A stretch of DNA of 64,000 nucleotides, taken from positions 744,001 through 808,000 of the forward strand of contig NZ_OMOJ01000001.1 in assembly GCF_900302505.1 (NCBI RefSeq), read 5' to 3'. Within the stretch, counting starts at the first letter, position 1. Every line of letters begins with the position of its first letter. Source of the stretch: Pseudoprimorskyibacter insulae. GTDB lineage: Bacteria; Pseudomonadota; Alphaproteobacteria; Rhodobacterales; Rhodobacteraceae. Positions 53,673 to 62,419 of the stretch are shown here, one piece after another. Both the position numbers and the translations under genes were made by a program. The notes beneath the pieces were generated by a model that was not told the DNA's origin, made no database searches, and worked only from the letters and a program-made list of their open reading frames with translations.

Positions 53673-54317
53673 ATGACAGTGATGATTACCGGAGCAAATC
53701 GCGGCATTGGCGCTGAACTTGCCCAAAGCTATCGCGCACGCGGCGAAACGGTTTTGGCCACCTCGCGCAATGGCGCTGAGGCGCTGACGCTGGACGTCAC
53801 GGACCCCGCATCGCACGCGGCTTTGGCGGAAACGCTGGAAGGGCAGGCGATTGACCTGCTGATCTGTAATGCCGGTGTGTACTTGGACAAAGGGCACAGC
53901 CTTGCCGATGGCTATCAGGCCGATCTGTGGGCCAAGACCTTTGCCGCCAATGTCACGGGCGTTTTCCTGACCGTTCAGGCGATGTTGCCGAACCTGCAAT
54001 TGGCCAAGGCTGGCAAGATCGCGATCATCAGCTCGCAAATGGCGTCTGACGAACGGGCACCCGGCGGCAGCTATATCTACCGGTCGTCCAAAGCGGCGGC
54101 GCTGAACCTTGGGCGCAATCTGGCGACGGATCTGCGGGCGCTGGATATCGCCGTTGGCATTTATCATCCGGGCTGGGTGCAGACCGACATGGGCGGGGCC
54201 GGGGCCGACATCACCGTCGCGGAATGCTGCAAAGGCCTGATGTCTTGCTTCGATGATTTGTCCATGGACAGCACGGGCTGCTTTTTGTCCTACAATGGTC
54301 AGCCCCACCCCTATTGA
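53673..54317 (+). CDS. Short-chain dehydrogenase/reductase
   Basis: A 214-residue classical SDR. NAD(P) binding is TGANRGIG, with LLICNAGV further on. The catalytic set is Ser (IISSQMAS) and Tyr-x-x-x-Lys (YRSSK). The length is short for the family but complete. The C-terminus SYNGQPHPY is close to that of small carbonyl-reductase-like SDRs. Substrate unknown. Position just before hisD does not imply a role in histidine synthesis. Confidence 0.88.
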   Translation: MTVMITGANRGIGAELAQSYRARGETVLATSRNGAEALTLDVTDPASHAALAETLEGQAIDLLICNAGVYLDKGHSLADGYQADLWAKTFAANVTGVFLTVQAMLPNLQLAKAGKIAIISSQMASDERAPGGSYIYRSSKAAALNLGRNLATDLRALDIAVGIYHPGWVQTDMGGAGADITVAECCKGLMSCFDDLSMDSTGCFLSYNGQPHPY

Positions 54318-54367
54318 GGCCCGGCGCATGGGCCGCTATGAACCGGCAACCCATGCAGGAGTGCACA

Positions 54368-55669
54368 ATGCCCGTTTTTCTGACGACGACCGACGACGCG
54401 TTTGAAACGCAGTTCAAGGCTTTGCTTGGCGCCAAGCGCGAAGACAGCCCGGACGTCGATCATATCGTTGCGGGCATCATTGCCGATGTGCGGGATCGCG
54501 GCGATGCGGCGGTGATTGAGCTGACGTCGAAATTCGACCGTCTGGACCTGACGCCCGAAACAATGTCCTTTTCGCCTGAAGACGTGGACCGGATCATTGC
54601 CGATGTCCCCGAGGCGGAGCGTGAGGCGCTGCAACTGGCGGCGGATCGCATCCGCGCCTACCACGAACGGCAATTGCCGCAGGATGAAAGCTGGACCGAC
54701 GCCAGCGGCGCAACGCTGGGCTGGCGCTGGACACCGGTGTCTGCGGCGGGCCTTTATGTGCCGGGCGGGCTGGCCTCTTATCCCAGTTCGGTATTGATGA
54801 ACGCCATTCCCGCCAAGGTGGCGGGCGTGCCGCGTCTGGCGATTACCGTGCCGACGCCCGGTGGCGTGGTGAACCCGCTGGTTCTGCTGGCGGCGCGGAT
54901 CTCGGGCGTGGACGAAATTTACCGCATCGGCGGGGCGCAGGCGGTGGCCGCGCTGGCCTATGGCACGGGCACCATCGCCCCGGTGGACAAAATCACCGGG
55001 CCGGGCAACGCCTTTGTCGCCGCCGCCAAACGCCGGGTGTTTGGCAAGGTCGGCATCGACATGATCGCAGGCCCGTCGGAAATTCTGGTGATTGCCGACG
55101 GCGACAACGATCCCGACTGGATCGCGCTGGATCTGATGAGCCAGGCCGAACACGATGAAAGCGCGCAATCGCTGCTGATCACCACGGACGCAGCCTTTGG
55201 CCGCGCCGTGGCCGAAGCCGTGGAAAAACGCCTTGAAACGCTGGATCGCCGCGCGATTGCCGGTGCCAGCTGGCGCGACTATGGCGCGGTGATCACCGTG
55301 CGCGATCTGGATGAGGCGGCGGCCCTGTCGAACCGTATCGCGCCGGAACACTTGGAACTTTGCGTCGCGGACCCAGACGCGCTTTGCGATAAGATCACCC
55401 ACGCGGGCGCGATCTTCCTTGGCAAATGGACGCCCGAAGCCATCGGCGACTATGTCGGCGGGCCGAACCACGTTCTGCCAACCGCCCGGTCGGCGCGATT
55501 CTCGTCCGGTTTGTCGGTGATGGATTTCGTCAAGCGCACCACCTTGTCGAAAATGACGCTGCAATCGCTGAAGGCGATCGGCCCGGCGGCCGAAGTGTTG
55601 GCGCAATCCGAAAGCCTTGAGGCGCATGGCCTTTCTGTCACCGCGCGCCTAAAGTCGCTGAACGAATGA
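54368..55669 (+). CDS. hisD: Histidinol dehydrogenase
   Basis: A 433-residue enzyme starting at ATG 54368, 6 bases after AGGAG; the open frame reaches 54314 but that overlaps the SDR gene. Family signatures are YVPGGLASYPSSVLMNAIPA, then TGPGNAFVAAAKRRVFGKVG and DMIAGPSEILVIADG, with zinc and catalytic residues around QAEHDESAQSLLITTD and RIAPEHLEL. It catalyses the last two oxidations from histidinol to histidine with NAD. Its place before the UPF0262 gene is typical of Rhodobacteraceae. Confidence 0.96.
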   Translation: MPVFLTTTDDAFETQFKALLGAKREDSPDVDHIVAGIIADVRDRGDAAVIELTSKFDRLDLTPETMSFSPEDVDRIIADVPEAEREALQLAADRIRAYHERQLPQDESWTDASGATLGWRWTPVSAAGLYVPGGLASYPSSVLMNAIPAKVAGVPRLAITVPTPGGVVNPLVLLAARISGVDEIYRIGGAQAVAALAYGTGTIAPVDKITGPGNAFVAAAKRRVFGKVGIDMIAGPSEILVIADGDNDPDWIALDLMSQAEHDESAQSLLITTDAAFGRAVAEAVEKRLETLDRRAIAGASWRDYGAVITVRDLDEAAALSNRIAPEHLELCVADPDALCDKITHAGAIFLGKWTPEAIGDYVGGPNHVLPTARSARFSSGLSVMDFVKRTTLSKMTLQSLKAIGPAAEVLAQSESLEAHGLSVTARLKSLNE

Positions 55670-55782
55670 CCGTGTGACTTTGGCCACGCCCGGCAGAACG
55701 TTGCGTGACTGCGACTTTCGCTGCATTGCCGCATTTGTTCCAAAGGGGTAGGTTTCATGCGTGTTTTAAGAAAGTCGAACCC

Positions 55783-56262
55783 ATGAGCCGCATTTCGCAT
55801 ATCGAGTTGGACGACGCCAATCTGCCGCCGCCCACGCCGGAAATCGAACAAGAACGCCGCGTTGCGATGTTCGATCTGATGGAGCAGAACAGCTTTTCGC
55901 TACCCGCGCGCGATGACCGCGTGGTGCCGCCCGGCCCATATCGGGTGGGGTTGTCTATTCGTGAAAAGCGTCTGGTGTTCGATGTGGCCACCGAAAACCA
56001 CGAACAGGCCGCCGAATTCCACCTGTCGCTCAGCCCGTTCCGCCAAGTGGTCAAAGACTACTTCCAGATCTGCAAAAGCTATTTCGACGCGGTCAAGACT
56101 TTGGCCCCCAGCCAGATCGAAACCATCGACATGGCGCGTCGCGGCATCCATAATGAAGGGGCCCGAGTCTTGCAGGAACGTCTGGAAGGAAAAGCCACCG
56201 TGGACGATGATACCGCCCGCCGCCTTTTCACGCTTGTTTGCGTTCTGCACTTCGGGGGCTGA
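55783..56262 (+). CDS. UPF0262 family protein
   Basis: A 159-residue protein starting at ATG 55783 (MSRISHIELDDANLPPPTPE). The family is confined mostly to alphaproteobacteria and has no known function. Conserved features are RVGLSIREKRLVFDV, SPFRQVVKDYF and the end TLVCVLHFGG. It sits between hisD and a phosphatase gene, as in relatives. Confidence 0.9.
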   Translation: MSRISHIELDDANLPPPTPEIEQERRVAMFDLMEQNSFSLPARDDRVVPPGPYRVGLSIREKRLVFDVATENHEQAAEFHLSLSPFRQVVKDYFQICKSYFDAVKTLAPSQIETIDMARRGIHNEGARVLQERLEGKATVDDDTARRLFTLVCVLHFGG

Positions 56263-56265
56263 CGT

Positions 56266-56709
56266 TTGCCCGGATTGCCGCAGTCTGTCCTTTTTTGCTG
56301 CGATCACAACGCCGTTCGGTCTCCGATGGCCGAAGGGATCACCAAAAAGCTGTTTGGCTTTGACATCTACGTGCAATCCGTTGGTGTGGTGAATGACCTT
56401 GAGATCGACGGTTTTGCCATCGCCGCCTGTGAAGAAATCGGTGTGGAGCTGTCGCGCCATCGGTCCCGCGATTTCCAAGAACTAGAGGAAAACGGCGAGG
56501 CGCTGTCTGGCTTTGACGTAATTGTCGCCATGTCGCCCGCATCGCAGCGGCGCGCATTGGATTTGACCCGCTACTACCATCTGACGGTGGAATACTGGCC
56601 CGTGCTGGACCCGACCGGCCTTGGCGAAACGCGCGATGCAAAACTTGACGCTTACCGCCAGACGCGCGATCAAATCTTGAAACAGATTCAGGATAAGTGG
56701 GGGGACTGA
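56266..56709 (+). CDS. Low-molecular-weight phosphatase family protein
   Basis: A 147-residue protein with a TTG start, three bases after the UPF0262 stop. The P-loop C-x5-R is FCCDHNAVRSPMAEG, with Cys12 and Arg18; the general acid is Asp in VLDPTG. Members act as tyrosine phosphatases or, in related forms, arsenate reductases. The unusual DHNAV loop is typical of the alphaproteobacterial version next to UPF0262. The stop overlaps the next start (TGATG). Confidence 0.88.
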   Translation: MPGLPQSVLFCCDHNAVRSPMAEGITKKLFGFDIYVQSVGVVNDLEIDGFAIAACEEIGVELSRHRSRDFQELEENGEALSGFDVIVAMSPASQRRALDLTRYYHLTVEYWPVLDPTGLGETRDAKLDAYRQTRDQILKQIQDKWGD

Positions 56710-57104
56710 TGTCCAACGAGGTGGTGACCGCCTATTTCGCAGCGTTCAATCGCGGCGACACCGAAGGCATGCTGGATTGCCTGTCTGATGACATTGCGCA
56801 TCACGTCAACGAAGGGGCAATCCGCACCGGCAAGGACAAATTCCGCGCCTTTTGCGATCACATGACCCGCTGCTACCAAGAAAACCTGACCGATATTGTG
56901 GTCTTCGTGAACGACGACGGCACCCGCGCGGCGGCGGAATTCATCGTGAACGGAACCTATCTGGCAACGGATGACGGGCTGCCCGAAGCGAATGGCCAGA
57001 CCTACCGCCTGCCTGCCGGGTCGTTCATGTCGCTGGAAGGCGGCAAAATTACCCGCGTTGTCACCTATTACAATTTGGCAGACTGGGTGCGGCAAGTCTC
57101 ATGA
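56709..57104 (+). CDS. NTF2-like / ketosteroid isomerase-related protein
   Basis: A 131-residue SnoaL/NTF2-fold protein (MSNEVVTAYFAAFNRGDTEG, FRAFCDHMTRCYQENLTDIV, GGKITRVVTYYNLADWVRQV). Proteins of this fold bind small hydrophobic ligands or catalyse isomerisation; no specific role is clear. Both ends overlap neighbours (TGATG and ATGA), placing it in one unit with phosphatase, acetyltransferase and nitrilase. Confidence 0.85.
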   Translation: MSNEVVTAYFAAFNRGDTEGMLDCLSDDIAHHVNEGAIRTGKDKFRAFCDHMTRCYQENLTDIVVFVNDDGTRAAAEFIVNGTYLATDDGLPEANGQTYRLPAGSFMSLEGGKITRVVTYYNLADWVRQVS

Positions 57105-57700
57105 TCCGGATCTCGCCTTTGACCGGGCAGGCCCTGTTGGATGTGCTGGACGATGTCGCCGGGCTGCGGATCGAGGTGTTCCGCGACTGGCCGTATCTCT
57201 ACCATGGCGATTTGGACTATGAACGCCGCTATATGCAAAGCTATGTCGGTAGCGCGGCGGCGATTGTGGTTGGCGCGTTTGACGGCGACCGGCTGGTCGG
57301 GGCCTCAACCGGCACCCCGATGGAGGATCATGCGGAGGATTTCCTGACGCCCTTCGCCCAGACCGATTGGCCGATGGATCAGATCTTCTATTGCGCTGAA
57401 TCCATCCTGTTGCCGCAATATCGGGGGCGGGGGATTGGCCATGCGTTCTTTGATCACCGCGAGGCCCACGCCCGCAGCTTGGGCCGTCGATATTCGGCGT
57501 TCTGTTCGGTCATGCGGCCCGCAGATCATCCGGCGCGCCCATCGGACTATGCCCCGCTTGATCCCTTTTGGCGCAAGCGGGGGTATCAGCCCTTGGACGG
57601 CGTGATTGCCCGGTTCAATTGGACCGATATGGGCGATGCTGGCCAAAGCGAAAAGCCCTTGCAGTTCTGGGGGCGCGACCTGACTGGGGGTGCGGCATGA
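57101..57700 (+). CDS. GNAT family N-acetyltransferase
   Basis: A 199-residue GNAT protein. The acetyl-CoA motif A is AESILLPQYRGRGIGHAFFD. A preceding strand is AIVVGAFDGDRLVGASTGTP. The C-terminal part YAPLDPFWRKRGYQPLDGVI fits the usual Tyr-containing end. It is directly coupled by ATGA to a nitrilase gene. Acetyltransferase-nitrilase pairs and fusions occur in many bacteria, but their substrate is unknown. Confidence 0.86.
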   Translation: MIRISPLTGQALLDVLDDVAGLRIEVFRDWPYLYHGDLDYERRYMQSYVGSAAAIVVGAFDGDRLVGASTGTPMEDHAEDFLTPFAQTDWPMDQIFYCAESILLPQYRGRGIGHAFFDHREAHARSLGRRYSAFCSVMRPADHPARPSDYAPLDPFWRKRGYQPLDGVIARFNWTDMGDAGQSEKPLQFWGRDLTGGAA

Positions 57701-58584
57701 TCCGTGTTGCAACAGCGGCCTACCCGATGGATTTCCTCAATACGTGGGATTGCTACGTCGAAAAGCTGACCTCGTGGGTGTCAGAGGCGGCGGCCACTGG
57801 GGCGCAGCTGCTGGTGTTTCCTGAATATGGCGCGATGGAATTGGCCACGCTGGCAGGCCGCGCGGTTGCCGGGGATCTTGAGGCATCGCTGCACGCAGTG
57901 TCGGATCGCATCTCCGCCGCCGATGCGCTGCATTCCGATTTGGCCACGCGGTTTGGGGTTCACATCCTTGCCGCTTCGGCCCCGGTATTTGATTCTTCGA
58001 TCGGGGAACGGCCGGTCAATCGCGCCCGCCTGTTCGCGCCCGGTGGCGGGATGGGGCAGCAAGACAAACAAATCATGACCCGGTTCGAACGCGAAGACTG
58101 GAACGTCATGTCGGGCGGCGCGTTGCAGATCTTTGAAACCAGCCTGTGCAAGATCGGCATTCTGATCTGCTACGATTCCGAATTTCCGCTGCTTGGCCGC
58201 GCCCTGAGCGAGGCCGAACTTTTGCTGGTCCCGTCATGCACCGAAGCCTTGGCGGGATATTCGCGCGTGCGGATTGGCGCCATGTCGCGGGCGCTGGAAA
58301 ACCAATGCGTTGCAGTTATGTCTTCAACCGTTGGCGCGTGCAATTGGTCCGAAGCGGTGGATGAAAACACCGGCATGGGCGGCATCTTTGCCCCGCCCGA
58401 TACCGGGTTTCCGCCAACAGGGATCATCGCCGAAGGGGCGCTCAACCGGGCGGGCTGGACCTGCGCAGATATCACGCTGGACACCATCCGAAATGTGCGC
58501 AAGGATGGCGTTGTCCTAAACCGCACGCACTGGCTGGAACAGGCCGGTCGTGACCAAGTCGCGCCACTTGTGGCGCTGAGTTGA
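57697..58584 (+). CDS. Carbon-nitrogen hydrolase (nitrilase superfamily)
   Basis: A 295-residue enzyme starting at the ATG that overlaps the acetyltransferase stop. The catalytic triad is Glu43 (VFPEYG), Lys124 (QQDKQIMTRFER) and Cys158 (ILICYDSEFPLLG). Members hydrolyse amides or nitriles of small molecules. The coupled GNAT protein points to a common N-acyl or amide substrate; this is inference. A GCGCCA/TGGCGC hairpin overlaps the end of the gene. Confidence 0.9.
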   Translation: MIRVATAAYPMDFLNTWDCYVEKLTSWVSEAAATGAQLLVFPEYGAMELATLAGRAVAGDLEASLHAVSDRISAADALHSDLATRFGVHILAASAPVFDSSIGERPVNRARLFAPGGGMGQQDKQIMTRFEREDWNVMSGGALQIFETSLCKIGILICYDSEFPLLGRALSEAELLLVPSCTEALAGYSRVRIGAMSRALENQCVAVMSSTVGACNWSEAVDENTGMGGIFAPPDTGFPPTGIIAEGALNRAGWTCADITLDTIRNVRKDGVVLNRTHWLEQAGRDQVAPLVALS

Positions 58585-58591
58585 TTTGGCC

Positions 58592-58649
58592 CCTTGAATT
58601 CAAGGCGATTTAACCCCATTTAAGGGCGCGTCCCGCATTTGGGCGGGAC
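58592..58649 (+). terminator. Palindrome and hairpin between the nitrilase gene and infA
   Basis: A 14-bp palindrome CCTTGAATTCAAGG (58592-58605) is followed by a hairpin GTCCCGC / GCGGGAC (58630-58636 and 58643-58649) and then TTTACC. The second is a moderate terminator for the upstream operon, or a leader hairpin of infA. Confidence 0.5.
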
Positions 58650-58667
58650 TTTACCTCAGGAGAGACC

Positions 58668-58886
58668 ATGGCCAAGGAAGATACGCTCGAATTTCCCGGT
58701 GTCGTGAAGGAACTCCTGCCGAATGCGACGTTTCGGGTCGAGCTTGAGAACGGCCATGAAATCATCGCTCATACGGCAGGCAAGATGCGCAAAAACCGCA
58801 TCCGTGTTCTGGCAGGCGACCGGGTTCAGGTTGAAATGACCCCGTATGATCTGACAAAGGGTCGGATCAACTACCGCTTTAAGTAA
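58668..58886 (+). CDS. infA: Translation initiation factor IF-1
   Basis: A 72-residue S1-fold protein with the full family sequence pattern ([20 protein letters not shown], then [20 protein letters not shown] and ending RINYRFK). It binds the ribosomal A site during initiation. AGGAGAG precedes the ATG. It heads the infA-maf-RNase-yacG group. Confidence 0.98.
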   Translation: MAKEDTLEFPGVVKELLPNATFRVELENGHEIIAHTAGKMRKNRIRVLAGDRVQVEMTPYDLTKGRINYRFK

Positions 58887-58898
58887 ACCGATCCCGAA

Positions 58899-59477
58899 GT
58901 GAAGCTCATTTTGGGATCTGGCAGCCCGCGTCGCCGCGAGCTGCTGGCACAAATCGGTGTCGAGGCAGACGACATTCGCCCCCCCGACATTGACGAAACC
59001 CCGCATCCGGCCGAATTGCCGCGCCCCTATTGCGTGCGCATGGCGCGGGAAAAGGCGCTGGCCGTGCAGGCCGATGCCGATGACATCATTCTTAGCGCTG
59101 ATACCACCGTGGCCCTTGGACGGCGTATTCTGGGCAAACCGGAAACGGCAGGGCAGGCGGCGGAATTTCTGCTGGCCATGTCCGGGCGTCGCCACCGGGT
59201 GATTACGGCTGTGGCCGTGCGCCGGGGCGACCGTCTTTGGCAAAAAGACGTGGTCACGCAGGTCAAAATGAAATCCCTGTCGGATGTCGAACTGAACGCC
59301 TATCTCGCCACCAATGATTGGCAGGGCAAAGCGGGCGCTTATGGCATTCAAGGGCCAGCGGGCGCGTTTATCCCTTGGATCAGCGGCAGCTTTACCGCCG
59401 TCGTCGGCTTGCCAGTGGCGGAAACCGCCAATTTGCTGCAAGCTGCGGGCTACCCAATTTTTGGAGATCGTACATGA
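58899..59477 (+). CDS. maf: Maf family nucleotide pyrophosphatase
   Basis: A 192-residue Maf/YhdE protein with a GTG start 12 bases after infA. Signatures are [17 protein letters not shown] near the N-terminus, LSADTTVAL, and [16 protein letters not shown]. Maf proteins hydrolyse non-canonical or canonical nucleoside triphosphates and affect septation when overproduced. The stop overlaps the next gene by ATGA. Confidence 0.94.
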   Translation: MKLILGSGSPRRRELLAQIGVEADDIRPPDIDETPHPAELPRPYCVRMAREKALAVQADADDIILSADTTVALGRRILGKPETAGQAAEFLLAMSGRRHRVITAVAVRRGDRLWQKDVVTQVKMKSLSDVELNAYLATNDWQGKAGAYGIQGPAGAFIPWISGSFTAVVGLPVAETANLLQAAGYPIFGDRT

Positions 59478-60496
59478 AGGGGCGGACAATCGTTCTGGGC
59501 CAAATCGGCGAACAGGAAGCGGCGGCCTTGATGGTCGATGGCCGTCTGGAAGATCTGCTGCTGGACACGGATCTGCCGCGTCCGGGCACGATCTACCGCG
59601 CCATTGCCGACCGTCCCGTCAAGGGGCAGGGCGGGATGTTCCTACGCACGCCCGACGGCACGGCCTTTGTGCGTCAGGTCAAAGGGGTGGCTCCGGGGCA
59701 GGTTCTGTTGGTGCAGGTCACCGGCTATGCCGAACCGGGCAAGGCGATCCCGGTCACCACCAAGGTTCTGTTCAAAAGCCGTTACGCGATTGTCACGCCC
59801 GAAGCGCCGGGCCTGAACGTGTCGCGCAGCGTCAAAGACGAGGGCGAGCGTGACCGGATCCTGGAAATCGCGCATGAGGTTATGGAAGGTTCGACCTTTG
59901 GTCTGATCCTTCGGTCGGCCTGCGCGGGCGCGGATGAGGACGACATCGCCGATGATGTTGCCGCCATGCGGCAATTGGCCGAAGCCGTGACCGCCGATAC
60001 GGCGGGCGAGGCGGAAACGCTGGTTGAAGGCGATGGCCCGCATGTTCTGGCGTGGCGCGAATGGACCGAAGCCGCCGATATCGTCGAAGACCCGGACGGG
60101 TTTGAAAACTTGGGCGTTGCCGATGCGCTGGAAGACCTGCGCAGCCCCTGTTCCGTTCTGGCCGGGTCGGCCACGGTCTGGGTTGAGGCGACGCGCGCCC
60201 TTGTGGCGGTGGATGTGAACACCGGCGGCGATACCTCGCCCGCGGCAGGGCTGAAGGCCAATCTGGCCGCCGCGCGGGATCTGCCGCGCCTTCTGCGTCT
60301 GCGCGGTTTGGGCGGGCAGATCGTGATTGATTTCGCCCCCTTGCCCAAGAAAGACCGCCGTCAGGTCGAAGGCGCGTTGCGCTCGGCCTTCCGGCATGAC
60401 CAGACCGAAACCACCTTGGTGGGCTGGACGGGGCTTGGCCACTACGAATTGCACCGCAAGCGGGATCGGATCGCGCTGAGCGAGGTTCTGGCATGA
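59474..60496 (+). CDS. Short ribonuclease E/G family protein
   Basis: A 340-residue RNase E/G-type protein, shorter than the roughly 490 residues of RNase G. The S1-like N-terminal part and the DNase-I-like catalytic part are present. The metal-binding Asp is in [11 protein letters not shown] and the second in [20 protein letters not shown]; the second motif departs from the usual IDFIDM. The zinc-link CxxC and dimer region after it are missing. It may act as a reduced nuclease. Overlaps yacG by ATGA. Confidence 0.85.
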   Translation: MKGRTIVLGQIGEQEAAALMVDGRLEDLLLDTDLPRPGTIYRAIADRPVKGQGGMFLRTPDGTAFVRQVKGVAPGQVLLVQVTGYAEPGKAIPVTTKVLFKSRYAIVTPEAPGLNVSRSVKDEGERDRILEIAHEVMEGSTFGLILRSACAGADEDDIADDVAAMRQLAEAVTADTAGEAETLVEGDGPHVLAWREWTEAADIVEDPDGFENLGVADALEDLRSPCSVLAGSATVWVEATRALVAVDVNTGGDTSPAAGLKANLAAARDLPRLLRLRGLGGQIVIDFAPLPKKDRRQVEGALRSAFRHDQTETTLVGWTGLGHYELHRKRDRIALSEVLA

Positions 60497-60681
60497 GTTG
60501 CCCGATCTGTTCCGGCGACACCGATCCCAAGTTCCGGCCCTTTTGCTCCAAACGCTGCGCGGATGTGGACCTGTCCAAATGGCTGAGCGGCAGTTATGCA
60601 CTGCCGTCCGAGGATGAAGACGAAGCCCTTGAAGCGCTTGAAGAAATGGAACGCCTTGTCGATCAGGACCGCCCGCATTAA
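60493..60681 (+). CDS. yacG: DNA gyrase inhibitor YacG, zinc protein
   Basis: A 62-residue protein with four zinc-binding Cys: CPIC near the start and FCSKRC later, followed by ADVDLSKWLSGSYALPS, the standard YacG pattern. The Escherichia coli protein binds GyrB and inhibits gyrase. It ends the infA-maf-RNase-yacG group; its TAA overlaps the stop of the convergent gene. Confidence 0.93.
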   Translation: MSCPICSGDTDPKFRPFCSKRCADVDLSKWLSGSYALPSEDEDEALEALEEMERLVDQDRPH

Positions 60682-61280
60682 GCGGATGGGCTGACCAGTT
60701 CCAACCCGGTTTTGCCCGGCTGCATTCGCCAGACTTTGGCCGGATCGGTGCGCGCGCGCAGGCGCGATAGCCCCCAGGCGCGGGTGCCGGGACGATGCGC
60801 AGGCTCTAGCTGCCAGCGGCTTTCGACGCCCTGCGCCCCGCCATGGCCGGGGGTGAGCAGCAGGCCCAGCGGCAATTGCGGCCCCGCCTGACAGCCGCTT
60901 TCGGCGGCCAGATGCAGCCGCCGCACCGGCGTCAGGGCAGGCGGCCCGGGCAGATCGGCCACCACCAACCCAACCGCGCCGCTGCGCAGGCATTCCTCCA
61001 TGCACCACAGCAGATCTTCGGGGCGGTTCGGGGCCAGAAAGGTCACGTTTTGCGGCGGCGCAAATTCCCGCATCCCGTCGGGGTTGAGCGGGTCCGCCCC
61101 CCAAGAGGGCGCAATCCAGAACACCGGCCCCTGCACGCGCCCTGCGGCCAGAACCGCCAGCGTGCGACGCGCCCTGCCGCAAAATTCATGCACCCGGCCA
61201 AGCGCCAATGCCATATCCCCCACCACCGGTTGTGCCGGTTGCGGGCGGTGTTGATGACGAGTCAGGACAGCATGAGACAT
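60678..61280 (-). CDS. ImuA-like protein (tentative)
   Basis: A 200-residue protein that recalls the RecA-like ImuA/SulA-related family. The features are VFWIAPSWGADPLNPDGMRE, LLWCMEECLRSGAVGLVVAD, RRLHLAAESGCQAG and the C-terminal RWQLEPAHRPGTRAWGLSRL. It has no Walker A motif. ImuA normally stands with imuB and dnaE2 in a mutagenesis cassette; neither is present here. It may be a family relative with another role. Confidence 0.55.
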   Translation of the reverse strand: MSHAVLTRHQHRPQPAQPVVGDMALALGRVHEFCGRARRTLAVLAAGRVQGPVFWIAPSWGADPLNPDGMREFAPPQNVTFLAPNRPEDLLWCMEECLRSGAVGLVVADLPGPPALTPVRRLHLAAESGCQAGPQLPLGLLLTPGHGGAQGVESRWQLEPAHRPGTRAWGLSRLRARTDPAKVWRMQPGKTGLELVSPSA

Positions 61281-61324
61281 GGCCCAATGCTATCATGTTC
61301 CCATTTCGTTCTCAATATGCGCGA

Positions 61325-62419
61325 TCACACGCGGGTCTGGCCAATATCGCTTCGCGCAACCGAGATTGAGGCGAGACAGGCATAGATCGGCTGGCCTGCC
61401 TCAAGCGCCATTTGCGCCGCCGCGCGGGCCGAAATGCGCGATAGGATCACCTCATCGCCCACGCGGATTCGCACCATTGCCCCCGCGCTGCGGCCAATGC
61501 GGACGGTGTCGATCACCCCGTGCAGCACGTTCAGCGACGAGGTGTTCAACGGCTCATCCCGTGACAGGGTGACGCCGCCTGCTGCGATACGCACCCGCAG
61601 GTCTTCGCCGGGATTGGCGGCGATCTTCGGCAACCAAAGCGCCCCGCCGGAAAAGGCGATCTCGGACAGGCCGTCGTCGCTGTGGCCCACAAGGCGGCCC
61701 TGCAAGATTGATCCGGCCTCACGGATGCCAAGCGATGGCGCGGCTTCGGGGTCGGACAGAACCTCAGCGGCGGGACCGCTGCGCAGGACTGTGCCGCGTT
61801 CGACCACAACCACGGTGGTGGCCAGTCGTGCGACCTCAGACAGGGAATGGCTGACGTAAAGGATTGGCACGCCGAAATCATCGCGCAGCCGTTCCAGATA
61901 GGGCAGGATTTCGGACTTGCGGGCGCTGTCCAGCGCGGCCAGCGGTTCATCCATCAGCAACATACGTGGCCGCGCCAGCAAGGCCCGCCCAAGCGCGACC
62001 CGCTGGCTTTCGCCGCCCGACAACCGGCCCGGCAGACGGGTCAGCAGATGGCCAAGGCCCAGAAGGTCAATCACCTGCGCCTCATGGGCGGTATCGCGGC
62101 GCAGCCGGTTGGCCCACCGTCCGTACAGCATGTTCTGGCGCACGGTCATATGCGGGAAAAGCCGCGCCTCTTGAAAGACATAGCCGATGCGGCGGCGGGC
62201 GGTCGGCAGGTCGATGCCTGCAGCGGTGTCCAGCAACACCTGACCGTCCATCACGATCCGCCCCGCCTCGGGGCGCAGCAGCCCGGCCACAGCATTGACG
62301 ATGGTCGTCTTGCCCGATCCCGAGTGCCCGAACAGCGCGGTGATCCCCGCCGGGGCGCTGAATTCGACATCGCAGGCGAAGCCGTCGAATTGGTGGGTCA
62401 GGGTCACATCCAGCGTCAT
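61325..62419 (-). CDS. modC: Molybdate ABC transporter ATPase (ModC)
   Basis: A 364-residue ABC ATPase. Walker A is GHSGSGKTT, the signature LSGGESQRVALGRALL and Walker B MLLMDEPLAALD. A C-terminal TOBE/mop domain (GAMVRIRVGDEVILSRISAR) binds oxyanion and marks it as ModC. The start overlaps the modB stop (ATGA). Molybdate uptake would supply Mo enzymes such as the CO dehydrogenase at the left end of the window. Confidence 0.94.
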   Translation of the reverse strand: MTLDVTLTHQFDGFACDVEFSAPAGITALFGHSGSGKTTIVNAVAGLLRPEAGRIVMDGQVLLDTAAGIDLPTARRRIGYVFQEARLFPHMTVRQNMLYGRWANRLRRDTAHEAQVIDLLGLGHLLTRLPGRLSGGESQRVALGRALLARPRMLLMDEPLAALDSARKSEILPYLERLRDDFGVPILYVSHSLSEVARLATTVVVVERGTVLRSGPAAEVLSDPEAAPSLGIREAGSILQGRLVGHSDDGLSEIAFSGGALWLPKIAANPGEDLRVRIAAGGVTLSRDEPLNTSSLNVLHGVIDTVRIGRSAGAMVRIRVGDEVILSRISARAAAQMALEAGQPIYACLASISVARSDIGQTRV

